Assembly: GCF_963675585.1 (NCBI RefSeq)
Contig: NZ_OY776414.1
Coordinates: forward strand, 599,001-663,000
Length of the DNA: 64,000 bases
Direction: 5' to 3'
Source: an uncultured Draconibacterium sp.
Lineage (GTDB): Bacteria; Bacteroidota; Bacteroidia; Bacteroidales; Prolixibacteraceae
The translations under genes were made by a program, and so were the position numbers. Below the pieces are notes generated by a model. That model made no database searches, was not told the DNA's origin, and worked only from the letters and a program-made list of their open reading frames with translations. This document shows, piece by piece, positions 25,556-34,309 of the stretch. How positions within the stretch are numbered: position 1 is the stretch's first letter; each line of letters starts with the position of its first letter.

Positions 25556-25678
25556 AGGGAAAGGAGATTGAATAAAAGATTGAGATAGATTGAAAAGAAA
25601 AAAGAGATTGATAACAGAATGTTTGAATGTCCAAATCAATCTTTATCAATCTCTGTCTATCTCTTTCAATCCCTCTTA
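25556..25678. repeat. Long GATTGA-rich imperfect palindrome
   Basis: The left half contains gagatagattgaaaagaaaa and gagattgata; the right half contains tatcaatctctgtctatctc and tttcaatccctc. Together they form an imperfect hairpin of about 120 nt between the rpsF promoter and the stop of the carboxyltransferase gene, where it may act as a 3' end structure. Confidence 0.6.
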
Positions 25679-27211
25679 TAAAGGAATATTTCCGTGCTTT
25701 TTAGGCGGATTTGACTTGCGTTTGTTTTGTGTCATATCCAAAGCATCAATTATTTTTTTACGTGTATCGCGCGGATTAATAATTTCGTCGATGTAACCCA
25801 AGGATGCCGCTTTATAAGGATTGGCAAACTTTGCGCGGTAATCGTCCACAGCCTTTGCTCTTTCCTCCGGACTTAGACCGTTTCGGTGAATTATATTAAT
25901 GGCACCTTCGGGACCCATAACAGCAATCTCGGAAGTTGGATAAGCCAGATTTACATCGGCACCAATGTGCTTACTCGACATTACATCGTAGGCGCCACCG
26001 TATGCTTTGCGCGTAATAACCGTAATTTTAGGTACAGTAGCTTCTGCAAATGCATATAACAGTTTTGCTCCGTGTTTAATTATACCACCAAATTCCTGGC
26101 TGGTTCCGGGTAAAAATCCGGGAACATCAACAAAAGTAATAAGCGGCAAATTAAACGCATCGCAAAAACGTACAAAACGAGCTGCTTTTACCGACGAATT
26201 AATGTCGAGTACACCGGCAAGATGTGCCGGCTGGTTGGCAACAACTCCTACTGGTTTTCCCCCAAAACGTGCAAAACCAACAATAATATTTTGTGCATAC
26301 TGCTGCTGCACTTCCAAAAAGTGTTTGTTGTCGATCACATTTTGGATAATGTCGTGCATGTCGTATGGTTTATTCGGATCGGCAGGAACAATTTCCTGCA
26401 AACTTTCTTCTACACGATCGGAAGGATCGACAGTAGGTTTAAGCGGAGGATCTTCCAGGTTGTTTGAAGGAAGAAAGCTTAACAATTCGCGCACCATCAT
26501 TAAGGTTTGGTCTTCGTCGTTGCCGTTAAAATGGGCAACACCGCTTTTTGTGTTGTGGGTATTTGCACCGCCGAGTTCTTCTTTCGAAACGTCTTCGTGG
26601 GTAACCGTTTTAATTACTTCGGGACCGGTAACAAACATGTGGCTTTTTTCATTCACCATAAAAATAAAATCGGTGAGGGCAGGAGAGTAAACTGCTCCGC
26701 CGGCACATGGCCCAAGTATTGCTGAAATTTGCGGTATAACTCCGGATGAAATTACATTGTTGTAAAAAATATCGGCGTAACCTGCTAAACTTTCAACTCC
26801 CTCCTGAATACGTGCACCGCCCGAATCGTTTAATCCAATGACAGGTGCTCCCATTTTTAGCGCCAGTTCCTGTATTTTCACAATTTTATCGGCATTGGCC
26901 CGGCTTAGCGAACCCCCGAATACAGTAAAGTCCTGCGCAAAAACATAAACCAGTCGTCCGCTAACTTTTCCATATCCCGAAATAAGTCCATCGCCCAATA
27001 CTTTTTGCGTTTCCATTCCGAAATCGTAATTCCGATGGGTCATTAACTTATCTATTTCATTAAATGTACCCGGATCGAGCAGTTGGTTTATTCTTTCTCG
27101 TGCTGTTTTCTTTCCGGCAGCATGTTGTTTTTCAATTCTTTCTTTTCCTCCGCCTTCTTCTGCTTTTGCGTTAAATTCTTCCAGTTGGCGGTATTTCTCT
27201 TGTAAGTTCAT
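25676..27211 (-). CDS. Acyl-CoA carboxylase, carboxyltransferase subunit (propionyl-/methylmalonyl-CoA type)
   Basis: 511 residues, the length of propionyl-CoA carboxylase beta chains and methylmalonyl-CoA decarboxylase alpha chains. It contains both carboxyltransferase halves: [23 protein letters not shown] with [17 protein letters not shown] and [21 protein letters not shown] in the first, and [52 protein letters not shown] in the second. It transfers carboxyl from biotin to an acyl-CoA, probably propionyl-CoA. It is the third gene of an operon with the biotin carrier (14 nt gap) and the biotin carboxylase. In Bacteroidota this system serves propionate metabolism; direction is not evident. 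Confidence 0.93.
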   Translation of the reverse strand: MNLQEKYRQLEEFNAKAEEGGGKERIEKQHAAGKKTARERINQLLDPGTFNEIDKLMTHRNYDFGMETQKVLGDGLISGYGKVSGRLVYVFAQDFTVFGGSLSRANADKIVKIQELALKMGAPVIGLNDSGGARIQEGVESLAGYADIFYNNVISSGVIPQISAILGPCAGGAVYSPALTDFIFMVNEKSHMFVTGPEVIKTVTHEDVSKEELGGANTHNTKSGVAHFNGNDEDQTLMMVRELLSFLPSNNLEDPPLKPTVDPSDRVEESLQEIVPADPNKPYDMHDIIQNVIDNKHFLEVQQQYAQNIIVGFARFGGKPVGVVANQPAHLAGVLDINSSVKAARFVRFCDAFNLPLITFVDVPGFLPGTSQEFGGIIKHGAKLLYAFAEATVPKITVITRKAYGGAYDVMSSKHIGADVNLAYPTSEIAVMGPEGAINIIHRNGLSPEERAKAVDDYRAKFANPYKAASLGYIDEIINPRDTRKKIIDALDMTQNKRKSNPPKKHGNIPL

Positions 27212-27224
27212 ATTCTTGCTTGCT

Positions 27225-27734
27225 TTAGTCGAGTTCGATTAATACTTGATTGCTGTCGATGGTGTCTCCATCTTTTACGTGTACTTTTTTTACCACTCCA
27301 TCTTTTGGAGCTTTGTATTCGCTTTCCATTTTCATGGCCGAAATAATTACAACGGTTTCTCCATCTTTTACTTCGTCGCCTTCGTTTACCAAAACCTTAA
27401 CAACTTTACCCGGCATTGGCGACATAACTTTGTTATCGCCCGATCCAGCTCCATTTGCATTTCGGTTTCGTAAATACCTGGCTTCGGCATCTATTACTTC
27501 AACTTCAAAGGTATCGTACAAGGTGTAAGCAGTATATTTTTTCGGTGTTGGTTCGGGTACCAGCTCAATATTGTAAGAGTGGCCGTTCTCAAGAATTGAA
27601 AAGGTTCCATCCACAGTATGCATTAGGTCTACCTCGTAAATTTTACCATCCACATCAACTTTCAGAATATTACCATCCTGTTTTAACAGGTTGACCCAAG
27701 CCACCCTGTCGCCTATTTTTATTTCAATAGCCAT
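27225..27734 (-). CDS. Biotin carboxyl carrier protein of the acyl-CoA carboxylase
   Basis: 169 residues. The C-terminal 70 residues form a biotinyl domain with the biotinylated lysine K135 in the canonical AMKMES motif ([12 protein letters not shown]), the upstream [12 protein letters not shown] strand and the downstream [15 protein letters not shown]. The N-terminal half (residues 1-85) is a beta-rich domain with a short Asn/Gly linker ([12 protein letters not shown]). The carrier shuttles carboxybiotin between the biotin carboxylase upstream and the carboxyltransferase downstream. It lies 10 nt after accC-like and 13 nt before the beta-subunit gene. Confidence 0.93.
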   Translation of the reverse strand: MAIEIKIGDRVAWVNLLKQDGNILKVDVDGKIYEVDLMHTVDGTFSILENGHSYNIELVPEPTPKKYTAYTLYDTFEVEVIDAEARYLRNRNANGAGSGDNKVMSPMPGKVVKVLVNEGDEVKDGETVVIISAMKMESEYKAPKDGVVKKVHVKDGDTIDSNQVLIELD

Positions 27735-27743
27735 AATTTTTTC

Positions 27744-29249
27744 TTAAAAATGATTTACGTATGGAATTTTTTTCCAGCGACTTTGAGCCGGTGTAAATTC
27801 TTTGGTATTTGCTTCGGTACTTCCTAATTTATCCAGATAGTCGATTAAAGTGGCGATGATTACCATATCAACCGGATCTTTTTTAGGTGCATCGGAAAGA
27901 AGTTGTTCCACATTTTTCTCGATAAAATGTGTGTCGTAATTACCTGCAATAAAGTTCTCGTTGTTCATTACCCGCTCCAACATTTTTATGGATGTTTTTA
28001 CGCCGGTAATTTTGTATTCGTACAATGCACGCCGCATACGAGCAATGGCTTCGTCACGAGTATTTGCCCAAACAATTAATTTCGAAATCATGGGATCGTA
28101 ATAAATCGGAATCTCGTAGCCTTCGTAAACATAGCCGTCGGTACGCACTCCAAGTCCAAGTGGTGCTGATATTTTATAAACTTTTCCGGCACTCGGCATA
28201 AAATTGTTATCCGGATCTTCGGCATAAATTCTACATTCAATTGCATGCCCTTTTTGCCTTAGGTCTTCTTGTTTAAAAGGTAAAGTTCTTCCTTCTGCCA
28301 CATGAATTTGTTGTTTAACCAAATCTATTCCGGTTACACGTTCCGTTATCGGGTGTTCCACCTGCAGGCGGGTATTCATTTCCAGAAAGTAGTAATTCAG
28401 GTTGTTATCGACCAAAAATTCGATGGTTCCTGCACCATAATAATTTACAGCTTTTGCCGCTTCAACCGCAGCATTTCCCATTTTTTCGCGTAATTCGGCA
28501 GTCATCAACGGAGAAGGTGTTTCTTCAATCATTTTCTGATGACGACGTTGAACCGAGCATTCGCGTTCGAACAAATGGACTGTGTTACCATGTGTGTCGG
28601 CTAAAATCTGAAACTCGATGTGATGTGGTGAAGTAATGTATTTTTCAATGTAAACTGCATCGTTACCAAAAGCCGATTTGGCCTCCGACCTTGCCGCCCG
28701 AACTGCAGATACTACTTCAGAATGGTCTTTTACAAGCCGCATTCCTTTTCCGCCACCACCGGCTGATGCTTTTATCATTACCGGAAGTCCTATTTCTTCA
28801 ATAACAGCCAGAACTTCTTCTTCAGTTTCGATTTCTCCGTCGGTACCGGGAACAACAGGAATTCCTGCTGCTGTCATTGCTTCACGCGCCTGTATTTTAT
28901 CACCCATGCTAACAATAACCTCCGGCGATGGGCCAATAAAGATTATGTCTTCTTTTTTGCATCTTTCAGCAAATTCAGCATTTTCCGAAAGAAAGCCATA
29001 ACCGGGGTGGATTGCGTCCGCCTTACTTTTTTTGGCTACTTCAATAATCTTATCGATGTTCAGATAACTTTCTGAAGAAGGTGCTTTACCTATGTAATAG
29101 GCTTCGTGTGCATATCTTACATGAAGCGATGTTCGGTCAGCTTCTGAATACACAGCAACTGTCTCAATGTCCAGCTCCCTGCAGGTTCGCATAACACGAA
29201 TAGCAATTTCACCGCGATTTGCGATTAGAATCTTCTTGATTTTCTTCAT
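27744..29249 (-). CDS. Biotin carboxylase subunit of acyl-CoA carboxylase
   Basis: 501 residues. The ATP-grasp fold is seen from KILIANRGEIAIRVMRTCRELDIETVAVYSEAD at the start, the glycine-rich loop KASAGGGGKGMRLVK, the YIEKYITSPHHIEFQI block and EMNTRLQVEHPITE near residue 290. It carboxylates the biotin of the carrier protein with ATP and bicarbonate. At about 500 residues it is longer than AccC of fatty-acid synthesis (about 450) and has the C-terminal extension seen in propionyl-CoA carboxylase alpha subunits without a fused carrier. First gene of the operon. Confidence 0.94.
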   Translation of the reverse strand: MKKIKKILIANRGEIAIRVMRTCRELDIETVAVYSEADRTSLHVRYAHEAYYIGKAPSSESYLNIDKIIEVAKKSKADAIHPGYGFLSENAEFAERCKKEDIIFIGPSPEVIVSMGDKIQAREAMTAAGIPVVPGTDGEIETEEEVLAVIEEIGLPVMIKASAGGGGKGMRLVKDHSEVVSAVRAARSEAKSAFGNDAVYIEKYITSPHHIEFQILADTHGNTVHLFERECSVQRRHQKMIEETPSPLMTAELREKMGNAAVEAAKAVNYYGAGTIEFLVDNNLNYYFLEMNTRLQVEHPITERVTGIDLVKQQIHVAEGRTLPFKQEDLRQKGHAIECRIYAEDPDNNFMPSAGKVYKISAPLGLGVRTDGYVYEGYEIPIYYDPMISKLIVWANTRDEAIARMRRALYEYKITGVKTSIKMLERVMNNENFIAGNYDTHFIEKNVEQLLSDAPKKDPVDMVIIATLIDYLDKLGSTEANTKEFTPAQSRWKKIPYVNHF

Positions 29250-29490
29250 ACAATTTTCAATTCAATAAACGTTTAAGCTGTCTTAAAATCTGTTATAAAT
29301 AACTCGGTTCTCGGAAAATTGTTTAAAGTAGAAAAGGTTGCGGGTTGAAATTACCCGAAGCGGGTGAATTGACAAATGAAAAAATGTTAATAAATGTGAA
29401 TAATTCTTGTAAAGCCTTATTTGCTTCAGAATTAAGCGAAAATACAAATTATCCGTTCGAAAAATATCACTTATGTTCCGAAATAATTTT

Positions 29491-29518
29491 TTTGTTAAAC
29501 AAAAAGATTCTACTTTAG
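29491..29518 (+). promoter_or_regulatory. Putative promoter for the DUF5916 gene
   Basis: TTTG at 29491-29494 and TActTTAG at 29511-29518 (7 of 8 in the minus-7 pattern) are separated by 16 nt. The position supports the ATG at 29542 as the true start rather than an earlier in-frame ATG at 29473. Confidence 0.45.
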
Positions 29519-29541
29519 TGATCTGTTTTTTTGAACCAACC

Positions 29542-32157
29542 ATGCAAAAAAAAATTATTTTGACCCTCTTAAGTGGGTTCTGTCTGTTTAATTTATATGC
29601 TCAGGATCTCGGATATACTCTGTCTGATGATTCGCTGGTAAACCATTACGCAAGTATTAAACGAGCGTACAATGCTACTCGAACTGAGCTAGTACCAAAA
29701 ATAGACGGTAAACTCGACGATGAATGCTGGCAAACTGTTGGAACCTGGGATGGTGATTTTATTCAACAACAGCCACATCAGGCACAAGCTCCTTCGCAGC
29801 AAACGGAAATAAAAATCCTTTACGACGATAAGTATTTGTATTTTGCCATTATTGCATACGATAATGAACCCGAGAAAATGAGTCCTATCCTTGGCCCCAG
29901 AGACGATGCCATGGTTGGTGATATTGCCGGTATTGCACTTGATACGTACAATGATAAACAAACTGCATTTGAGTTTAACCTTACTTCGGCCGGGCAAAAG
30001 GTAGATTTAATGCATATGGGTGAATACGGTTGGGATTTTAACTGGAATGCAGTTTGGGATGGTAAAACGTCGATTGGAGATTCTGCCTGGTACGCCGAAA
30101 TGCGGGTTCCGTTTACTCAAATTCGTTTTGCCAACAAAGAAGAACATATTTGGGGGATGCACATTTGGCGATACATTTATCGTTTAAGTGAAGAAACGCA
30201 ATGGAAATTAATTCCGATTGATGCTCCGGCAATGGTTTATATTTTTGGTGAATTGCGTGGAATAAAGGATATTCCTTACAAACGAAATTTTGAAGTATTG
30301 CCTTATGCGAGTGCAAAATATATTCCTGAATCAACCGACGACCGCAATTTTGGTTTTGGTGTGGATGGAAAGATTGGCGTAACCTCAAACTTTACCCTTG
30401 ATTACACTTTTAATCCCGATTTTGGGCAGGTTGAAGCTGATCCCTCAGAACTTAATCTTACATCGTACGAAACATTTTACGACGAAAAACGCCCTTTCTT
30501 TTTGGAAGGAAACAGTATTCTTGAATACAATTCAGGAAATGATATGTTGTTTTATTCCCGAAGAATTGGGCATGCACCCAGTTTTGTACCTTATGTGGAT
30601 GAAGAGGCAGGCGAAAGCATTTTGAAGCCTGATAACACAACAATTATAAATGCTTTAAAACTTACCGGTAAAAATAAAAAAGGATTGTCGGTTGGATTTG
30701 TAAATAGTGTTACAGCTCGCGAAGAGGCTGAAATAACAACTGCTGATGATGCTTTTAAAGAAGCCATTGAACCTTTTACCAATTATACCATCGGGCGTGT
30801 TAAACAGGATTTAAATGAAGGAAGTACTGTTATTGGCGGTATTTTTACTTCAACCATACGCAACATTAAAGACGAAAACCTTGAATTTTTGCCGGATAAC
30901 TCTCAGGTTGGCGGGATTGATTTTGAACACAACTGGAAAAACCGAAAATATTACATTGCGGCAAAAAGTTTTGCATCTCAAATAAATGGGAGTGAAGAAT
31001 CGATTGATCTTTTGCAACGAAATTCAAGACATTATTTTCAACGTGAAGACGCTGATCATTTAGAATACGATCCGTACAGAACCAGTTTAAGTGGTTGGGG
31101 TGGAGATATTAGTGGTGGTAAACGCAGTGGAAAATTATTGGTGTCGGGAGAGTTGGAATGGAGATCGCCGGGTGTTGATTTGAACGATGTGGGTTACATG
31201 CGCCAGGCCGATTATATTTCCGAAGATTTTGATATTCAGTACCGTGTAAACAAACCCAAAGGGATTTTCTTGGACTATTCTGTGAAACTAAGCCAGGGAC
31301 ACCAGTGGAGTTACGGAGGAGAGAATATTTGGGACGACATGGATGTGTATTTAAAAATGCGTTTCAAAAATTACTGGAGATTTAATTTTTTAGTCGACCG
31401 GATTTTTAACCAGATTGATACGCGTGAATTACGAGGAGGCCCTTCGTTGCGAAAAGATGGTAAGAATACGGTAAAAATAGCACTTCAAACGAATGCACAA
31501 AAAGATCTGTTGTTGGGAGTAAATTCAAATTTTAGCAGAAGCGACGACGATATTACCAAAGAAGATAGTTATTCGTTTATTGTAAACTGGCGTGTGAGTA
31601 ACCGTTTTTCTTTATCAAACGAATCGGTGTTTTCAAGCGAAAAAGACAACGGTCAGTATTTGCGTTATCGTACAATCAACTCAAAACGCGAATATGTAGT
31701 AGGTTTGTTAAATCGGCAAACATTTTATACCACACTTCGGGCCGAGTTTTTTATAACTCCTGAAATTTCGCTTCAGTACTACGGAAGCCCGTATGTATCA
31801 ACAGGCGAATACCTGCAGGATGGCTACCGAAAGGTTGCTGATTCAAAATCGAAAGATCTTGCCAAACGTTACGATTTTCTGGAAGTAAATAACGGTTTGC
31901 TGGTTGATGAAAACAATAATGTTTACCACGACTTTGACGATTACAATTTCGATTTCGACTTTAGAGAATTTCGATCAAATTTTGTGGCGCGCTGGGAATA
32001 TAAAACCGGATCGACACTTTATTTTGTTTGGACCAATAATCGGATGGAATACATTGACCAATACAATTCATCGGTTTTCGATAGCTTAAAAGGCATCCGG
32101 AAAGTGAAGTCGGAAAATGCTTTTATGATTAAATTAAGTTATTGGTTCTCGTTGTAA
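29542..32157 (+). CDS. Outer-membrane DUF5916 protein with N-terminal CBM9-like domain
   Basis: 871 residues from the chosen ATG at 29542, which opens a signal peptide (MQKKIILTLLSGFCLFNLYAQ). The first 200 residues form a carbohydrate-binding family 9-like domain (PKIDGKLDDECWQTVGTWDGDF...YDDKYLYFAIIAYDNEP). The remainder is a DUF5916 barrel-like region: ERRPFFLEG-type motif (YDEKRPFFLEGNSIL), LFYSRRIG, many alternating aromatic beta-strands and a final aromatic residue pattern ending KLSYWFSL, which suits outer-membrane insertion. DUF5916 proteins are widespread and uncharacterised. The end lies 22 nt before the MATE gene. Confidence 0.85.
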   Translation: MQKKIILTLLSGFCLFNLYAQDLGYTLSDDSLVNHYASIKRAYNATRTELVPKIDGKLDDECWQTVGTWDGDFIQQQPHQAQAPSQQTEIKILYDDKYLYFAIIAYDNEPEKMSPILGPRDDAMVGDIAGIALDTYNDKQTAFEFNLTSAGQKVDLMHMGEYGWDFNWNAVWDGKTSIGDSAWYAEMRVPFTQIRFANKEEHIWGMHIWRYIYRLSEETQWKLIPIDAPAMVYIFGELRGIKDIPYKRNFEVLPYASAKYIPESTDDRNFGFGVDGKIGVTSNFTLDYTFNPDFGQVEADPSELNLTSYETFYDEKRPFFLEGNSILEYNSGNDMLFYSRRIGHAPSFVPYVDEEAGESILKPDNTTIINALKLTGKNKKGLSVGFVNSVTAREEAEITTADDAFKEAIEPFTNYTIGRVKQDLNEGSTVIGGIFTSTIRNIKDENLEFLPDNSQVGGIDFEHNWKNRKYYIAAKSFASQINGSEESIDLLQRNSRHYFQREDADHLEYDPYRTSLSGWGGDISGGKRSGKLLVSGELEWRSPGVDLNDVGYMRQADYISEDFDIQYRVNKPKGIFLDYSVKLSQGHQWSYGGENIWDDMDVYLKMRFKNYWRFNFLVDRIFNQIDTRELRGGPSLRKDGKNTVKIALQTNAQKDLLLGVNSNFSRSDDDITKEDSYSFIVNWRVSNRFSLSNESVFSSEKDNGQYLRYRTINSKREYVVGLLNRQTFYTTLRAEFFITPEISLQYYGSPYVSTGEYLQDGYRKVADSKSKDLAKRYDFLEVNNGLLVDENNNVYHDFDDYNFDFDFREFRSNFVARWEYKTGSTLYFVWTNNRMEYIDQYNSSVFDSLKGIRKVKSENAFMIKLSYWFSL

Positions 32158-32173
32158 CAAAAGTTTATCTTTG
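32142..32173 (+). promoter_or_regulatory. Putative promoter directly before the MATE gene
   Basis: TTG at 32142-32144 and TAtcTTTG at 32166-32173 are 21 nt apart. The minus-7 box ends 5 nt before the GTG start, so transcription would begin at or next to the start codon. Confidence 0.5.
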
Positions 32174-32178
32174 TTGCC

Positions 32179-33522
32179 GTGAAAATTCAAGAATTCATTC
32201 CTTTTTATAAGCGTAACCTTGCTTTGGCTTTTCCCATTGTTTTGTCTCAAATAGGACAGGTTACTGTTTCGCTGGTTGATAATATGATGGTTGGCCACGT
32301 TGGAACTGTTGAACTGGCCGCTGCCGCATTTGCCAATAGTGTATTTATGATTGGAATGGTTTTCGGCATGGGAATCACTTTCGGTCTTACGCCTCTTGTA
32401 GGAAAAGCCTACGGAAACAACGATCTGAAAAAGACGGTTGTATGGCTTAAAAATGGAGTTTTTTCGAATATTGTTTCAGGATTTGGTCTGGCCATGGTCA
32501 TGTTTGGCATTTATTTCCTTTTACCGCTCATGGGGCAAACTTCAGAAGTGTTAAATCTGGCCGGCCCCTACTATCTGTTGTTGTGCGCATCGTACATACC
32601 ATTTGTGCTGTTTTTTACTTTCAAACAGTTTTTTGAAGGTTTGGGCAATACAAAAATGGCCATGCAAATTACACTTACTGCCAATGTGGTAAACGTGCTG
32701 GTTAATTATGTTTTTATTTTTGGAAAGTTCGGTTTCCCTGAATTAGGTTTGAACGGAGCAGGAATAGGAACTTTGGTTTCACGCCTTATTATGCCGGTAT
32801 TGTTTAGCTTTTATGTCGTACGCCATTCACGCTATCGGCGTTATTTCCTGATGGCACATTTTCAACCCTTGCTTAAACGGAATGTTATTTCGATACTTAA
32901 GATAGGTTTACCCATTGGATTACAACTTATTGTAGAAGTAAGTGCATTTGGAATTGGAGCGGTTATGATGGGCTGGTTGGGTGAAACTCCACTTGCTGCG
33001 CACCAGGTTGCACTGGGATTGGCTACTTTTAGTTATATGATAGCTTTGGGTGTTTCGCAAGCAAATACAATTCGAGTGAGCCATCAAATGGGAATAAAAG
33101 ATTACACATCAATGCGAAGAGCTGCCTATGCCTCAACACACCTGGTACTTGTATTTATGTCGTTTACGGCTTTACTGTTTATTTTGGCACGTAATCTTTT
33201 GCCATACCTTTTTACCAGCGATATTGAGGTTATAAAAATTTCGGCAGGTTTATTAATTATTGCAGCTATTTTCCAGCTTTTTGATGGTTTACAAGTGAGT
33301 ATGCTTAGTACTCTGCGAGGGATGGCCGATGTAACTGTTCCGATGTTTGTTGCATTTATTGCCTATTTACTTGTAGGTATACCGGTGAGTTATGTTTTCG
33401 CTTTTGTTTTAAATGCAGGTCCTCAAGGCATTTGGTACGGTTATTTAGTTGGATTAGGAACAGCAGGTATTCTTTTCTATTTCCGCTTTCGAAAAAATCT
33501 GAAAAAACTTGGTGCAGTATAA
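32179..33522 (+). CDS. MATE family multidrug efflux transporter (NorM-like)
   Basis: 447 residues with about twelve membrane segments in two homologous halves. Family patterns include LAFPIVLSQIGQVTVSLVDNMMVGHVGTVELAAAAFANS in the first helix pair and GLPIGLQLIVEVSAFGIGAVMMGWLGETPLAAHQVALG in the equivalent of the second half. It would extrude cationic drugs or metabolites by Na+ or H+ exchange. The start is GTG at 32179; no ATG occurs before the first membrane helix. A minus-7 promoter box sits immediately upstream, implying a leaderless or nearly leaderless mRNA. Confidence 0.93.
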   Translation: MKIQEFIPFYKRNLALAFPIVLSQIGQVTVSLVDNMMVGHVGTVELAAAAFANSVFMIGMVFGMGITFGLTPLVGKAYGNNDLKKTVVWLKNGVFSNIVSGFGLAMVMFGIYFLLPLMGQTSEVLNLAGPYYLLLCASYIPFVLFFTFKQFFEGLGNTKMAMQITLTANVVNVLVNYVFIFGKFGFPELGLNGAGIGTLVSRLIMPVLFSFYVVRHSRYRRYFLMAHFQPLLKRNVISILKIGLPIGLQLIVEVSAFGIGAVMMGWLGETPLAAHQVALGLATFSYMIALGVSQANTIRVSHQMGIKDYTSMRRAAYASTHLVLVFMSFTALLFILARNLLPYLFTSDIEVIKISAGLLIIAAIFQLFDGLQVSMLSTLRGMADVTVPMFVAFIAYLLVGIPVSYVFAFVLNAGPQGIWYGYLVGLGTAGILFYFRFRKNLKKLGAV

Positions 33523-33696
33523 GTTGCATTCGTACGTTTAGTTTGTTTCATCCCTATCCTGTTTTTCAATTGTCAGAAAATTATTTCCTATTTCTTAGAA
33601 GAATAGAATGGTATACTCGGTTAAAATGAATCTGAAATTCAGTCTTTTATACCTTTTATTCAGTGTTTTTTCCTTGTTTGTTGTATTCGTACAGTA

Positions 33697-33817
33697 TAAC
33701 TTTGAAAGTAGTTAGTGATGACGGTTTAGTTTTAAAGTTGATTAATTTGCATAAGTTTTTTTGTTTGGTTTGGTTAGAGTTGAAAAAATTCCGGAATATG
33801 AAATCCGGGATTTTTTT
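33697..33817 (+). ncRNA. Putative small RNA 1 (promoter to terminator)
   Basis: TAacTTTG at 33697-33704, with TTG at 33674-33676 exactly 20 nt upstream, gives a good promoter. The predicted transcript starts near 33711 and ends at a terminator whose stem is aaattccgga/tccgggattt (33787-33796 and 33804-33813) followed by a run of T. The roughly 105-nt product lacks an open frame with a start codon. GTTAG/TTAGAGT words resemble unit 2. Confidence 0.5.
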
Positions 33818-34039
33818 ATGGCATTAATCGATGTATTTTCGATACAGGAATCCTGGTATCACTACACACTTTTTTACTTAAATCCGAACCCGGGTTGAAA
33901 TCAAAGAATCCAAACAACCATCTTGTATAAATGTATTTTGTAAAAAAGATTAGTGCGAATAAGAAATAATGAAATTGAATTTCAGTTATTTACACCAAAT
34001 AATCAGTATTTATTATTCTTTAAAATTTGTTGGAGTACA

Positions 34040-34209
34040 TATATTTGTAGTGTACAAACCCAAGAGAATTAGTTTAAGTTAGTTTAGTAAGAGCAGTTAG
34101 TTTTTTAGATTATTTATTTTGTTAGAGTAAAGTTGGTTTAAAAGTAAAATTAAGTTGTGATGAGGAGAAGAGGATAAAAATCCCGGAGTGGACGCCGGGA
34201 TTTTTTTTG
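34040..34209 (+). ncRNA. Putative small RNA 2 (promoter to terminator)
   Basis: TAtaTTTG at 34040-34047 is a minus-7 match; a minus-33 TTG is not evident. The terminator has arms aaaaatcccgg (34176-34186) and ccgggattttt (34195-34205) and eight or more T. The transcript would be about 155 nt, rich in TTAGTTTA words, with no plausible frame. The terminator sequence resembles that of unit 1. Confidence 0.5.
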
Positions 34210-34309
34210 TTTTCTATTCAAATAATTGCGAAGTGTAATTATTAAATTCTGTAAAAAGGAGTGTAAGATTTATTCTAACACTCCTTTGAACATATAATAA
34301 AAACAGGTT

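Larger units (their letters stand above)
33523..34309. other. 787-bp intergenic region with two candidate small RNA genes
   Basis: No protein-coding gene is supported. Two units, each with a TAnnTTTG box at the left and a strong terminator with a CCGGGATTTTTTT end at the right, lie at about 33.70-33.82 and 34.04-34.21 kb. The intervening 33.82-34.02 kb shows no feature. The right edge is the 3' side of the M14 peptidase gene on the opposite strand. Confidence 0.65.

Noticed and set aside
33432..33629. 65-codon frame overlapping the end of the MATE gene
   Set aside because: Lies mostly inside the MATE gene in another frame; a shadow.
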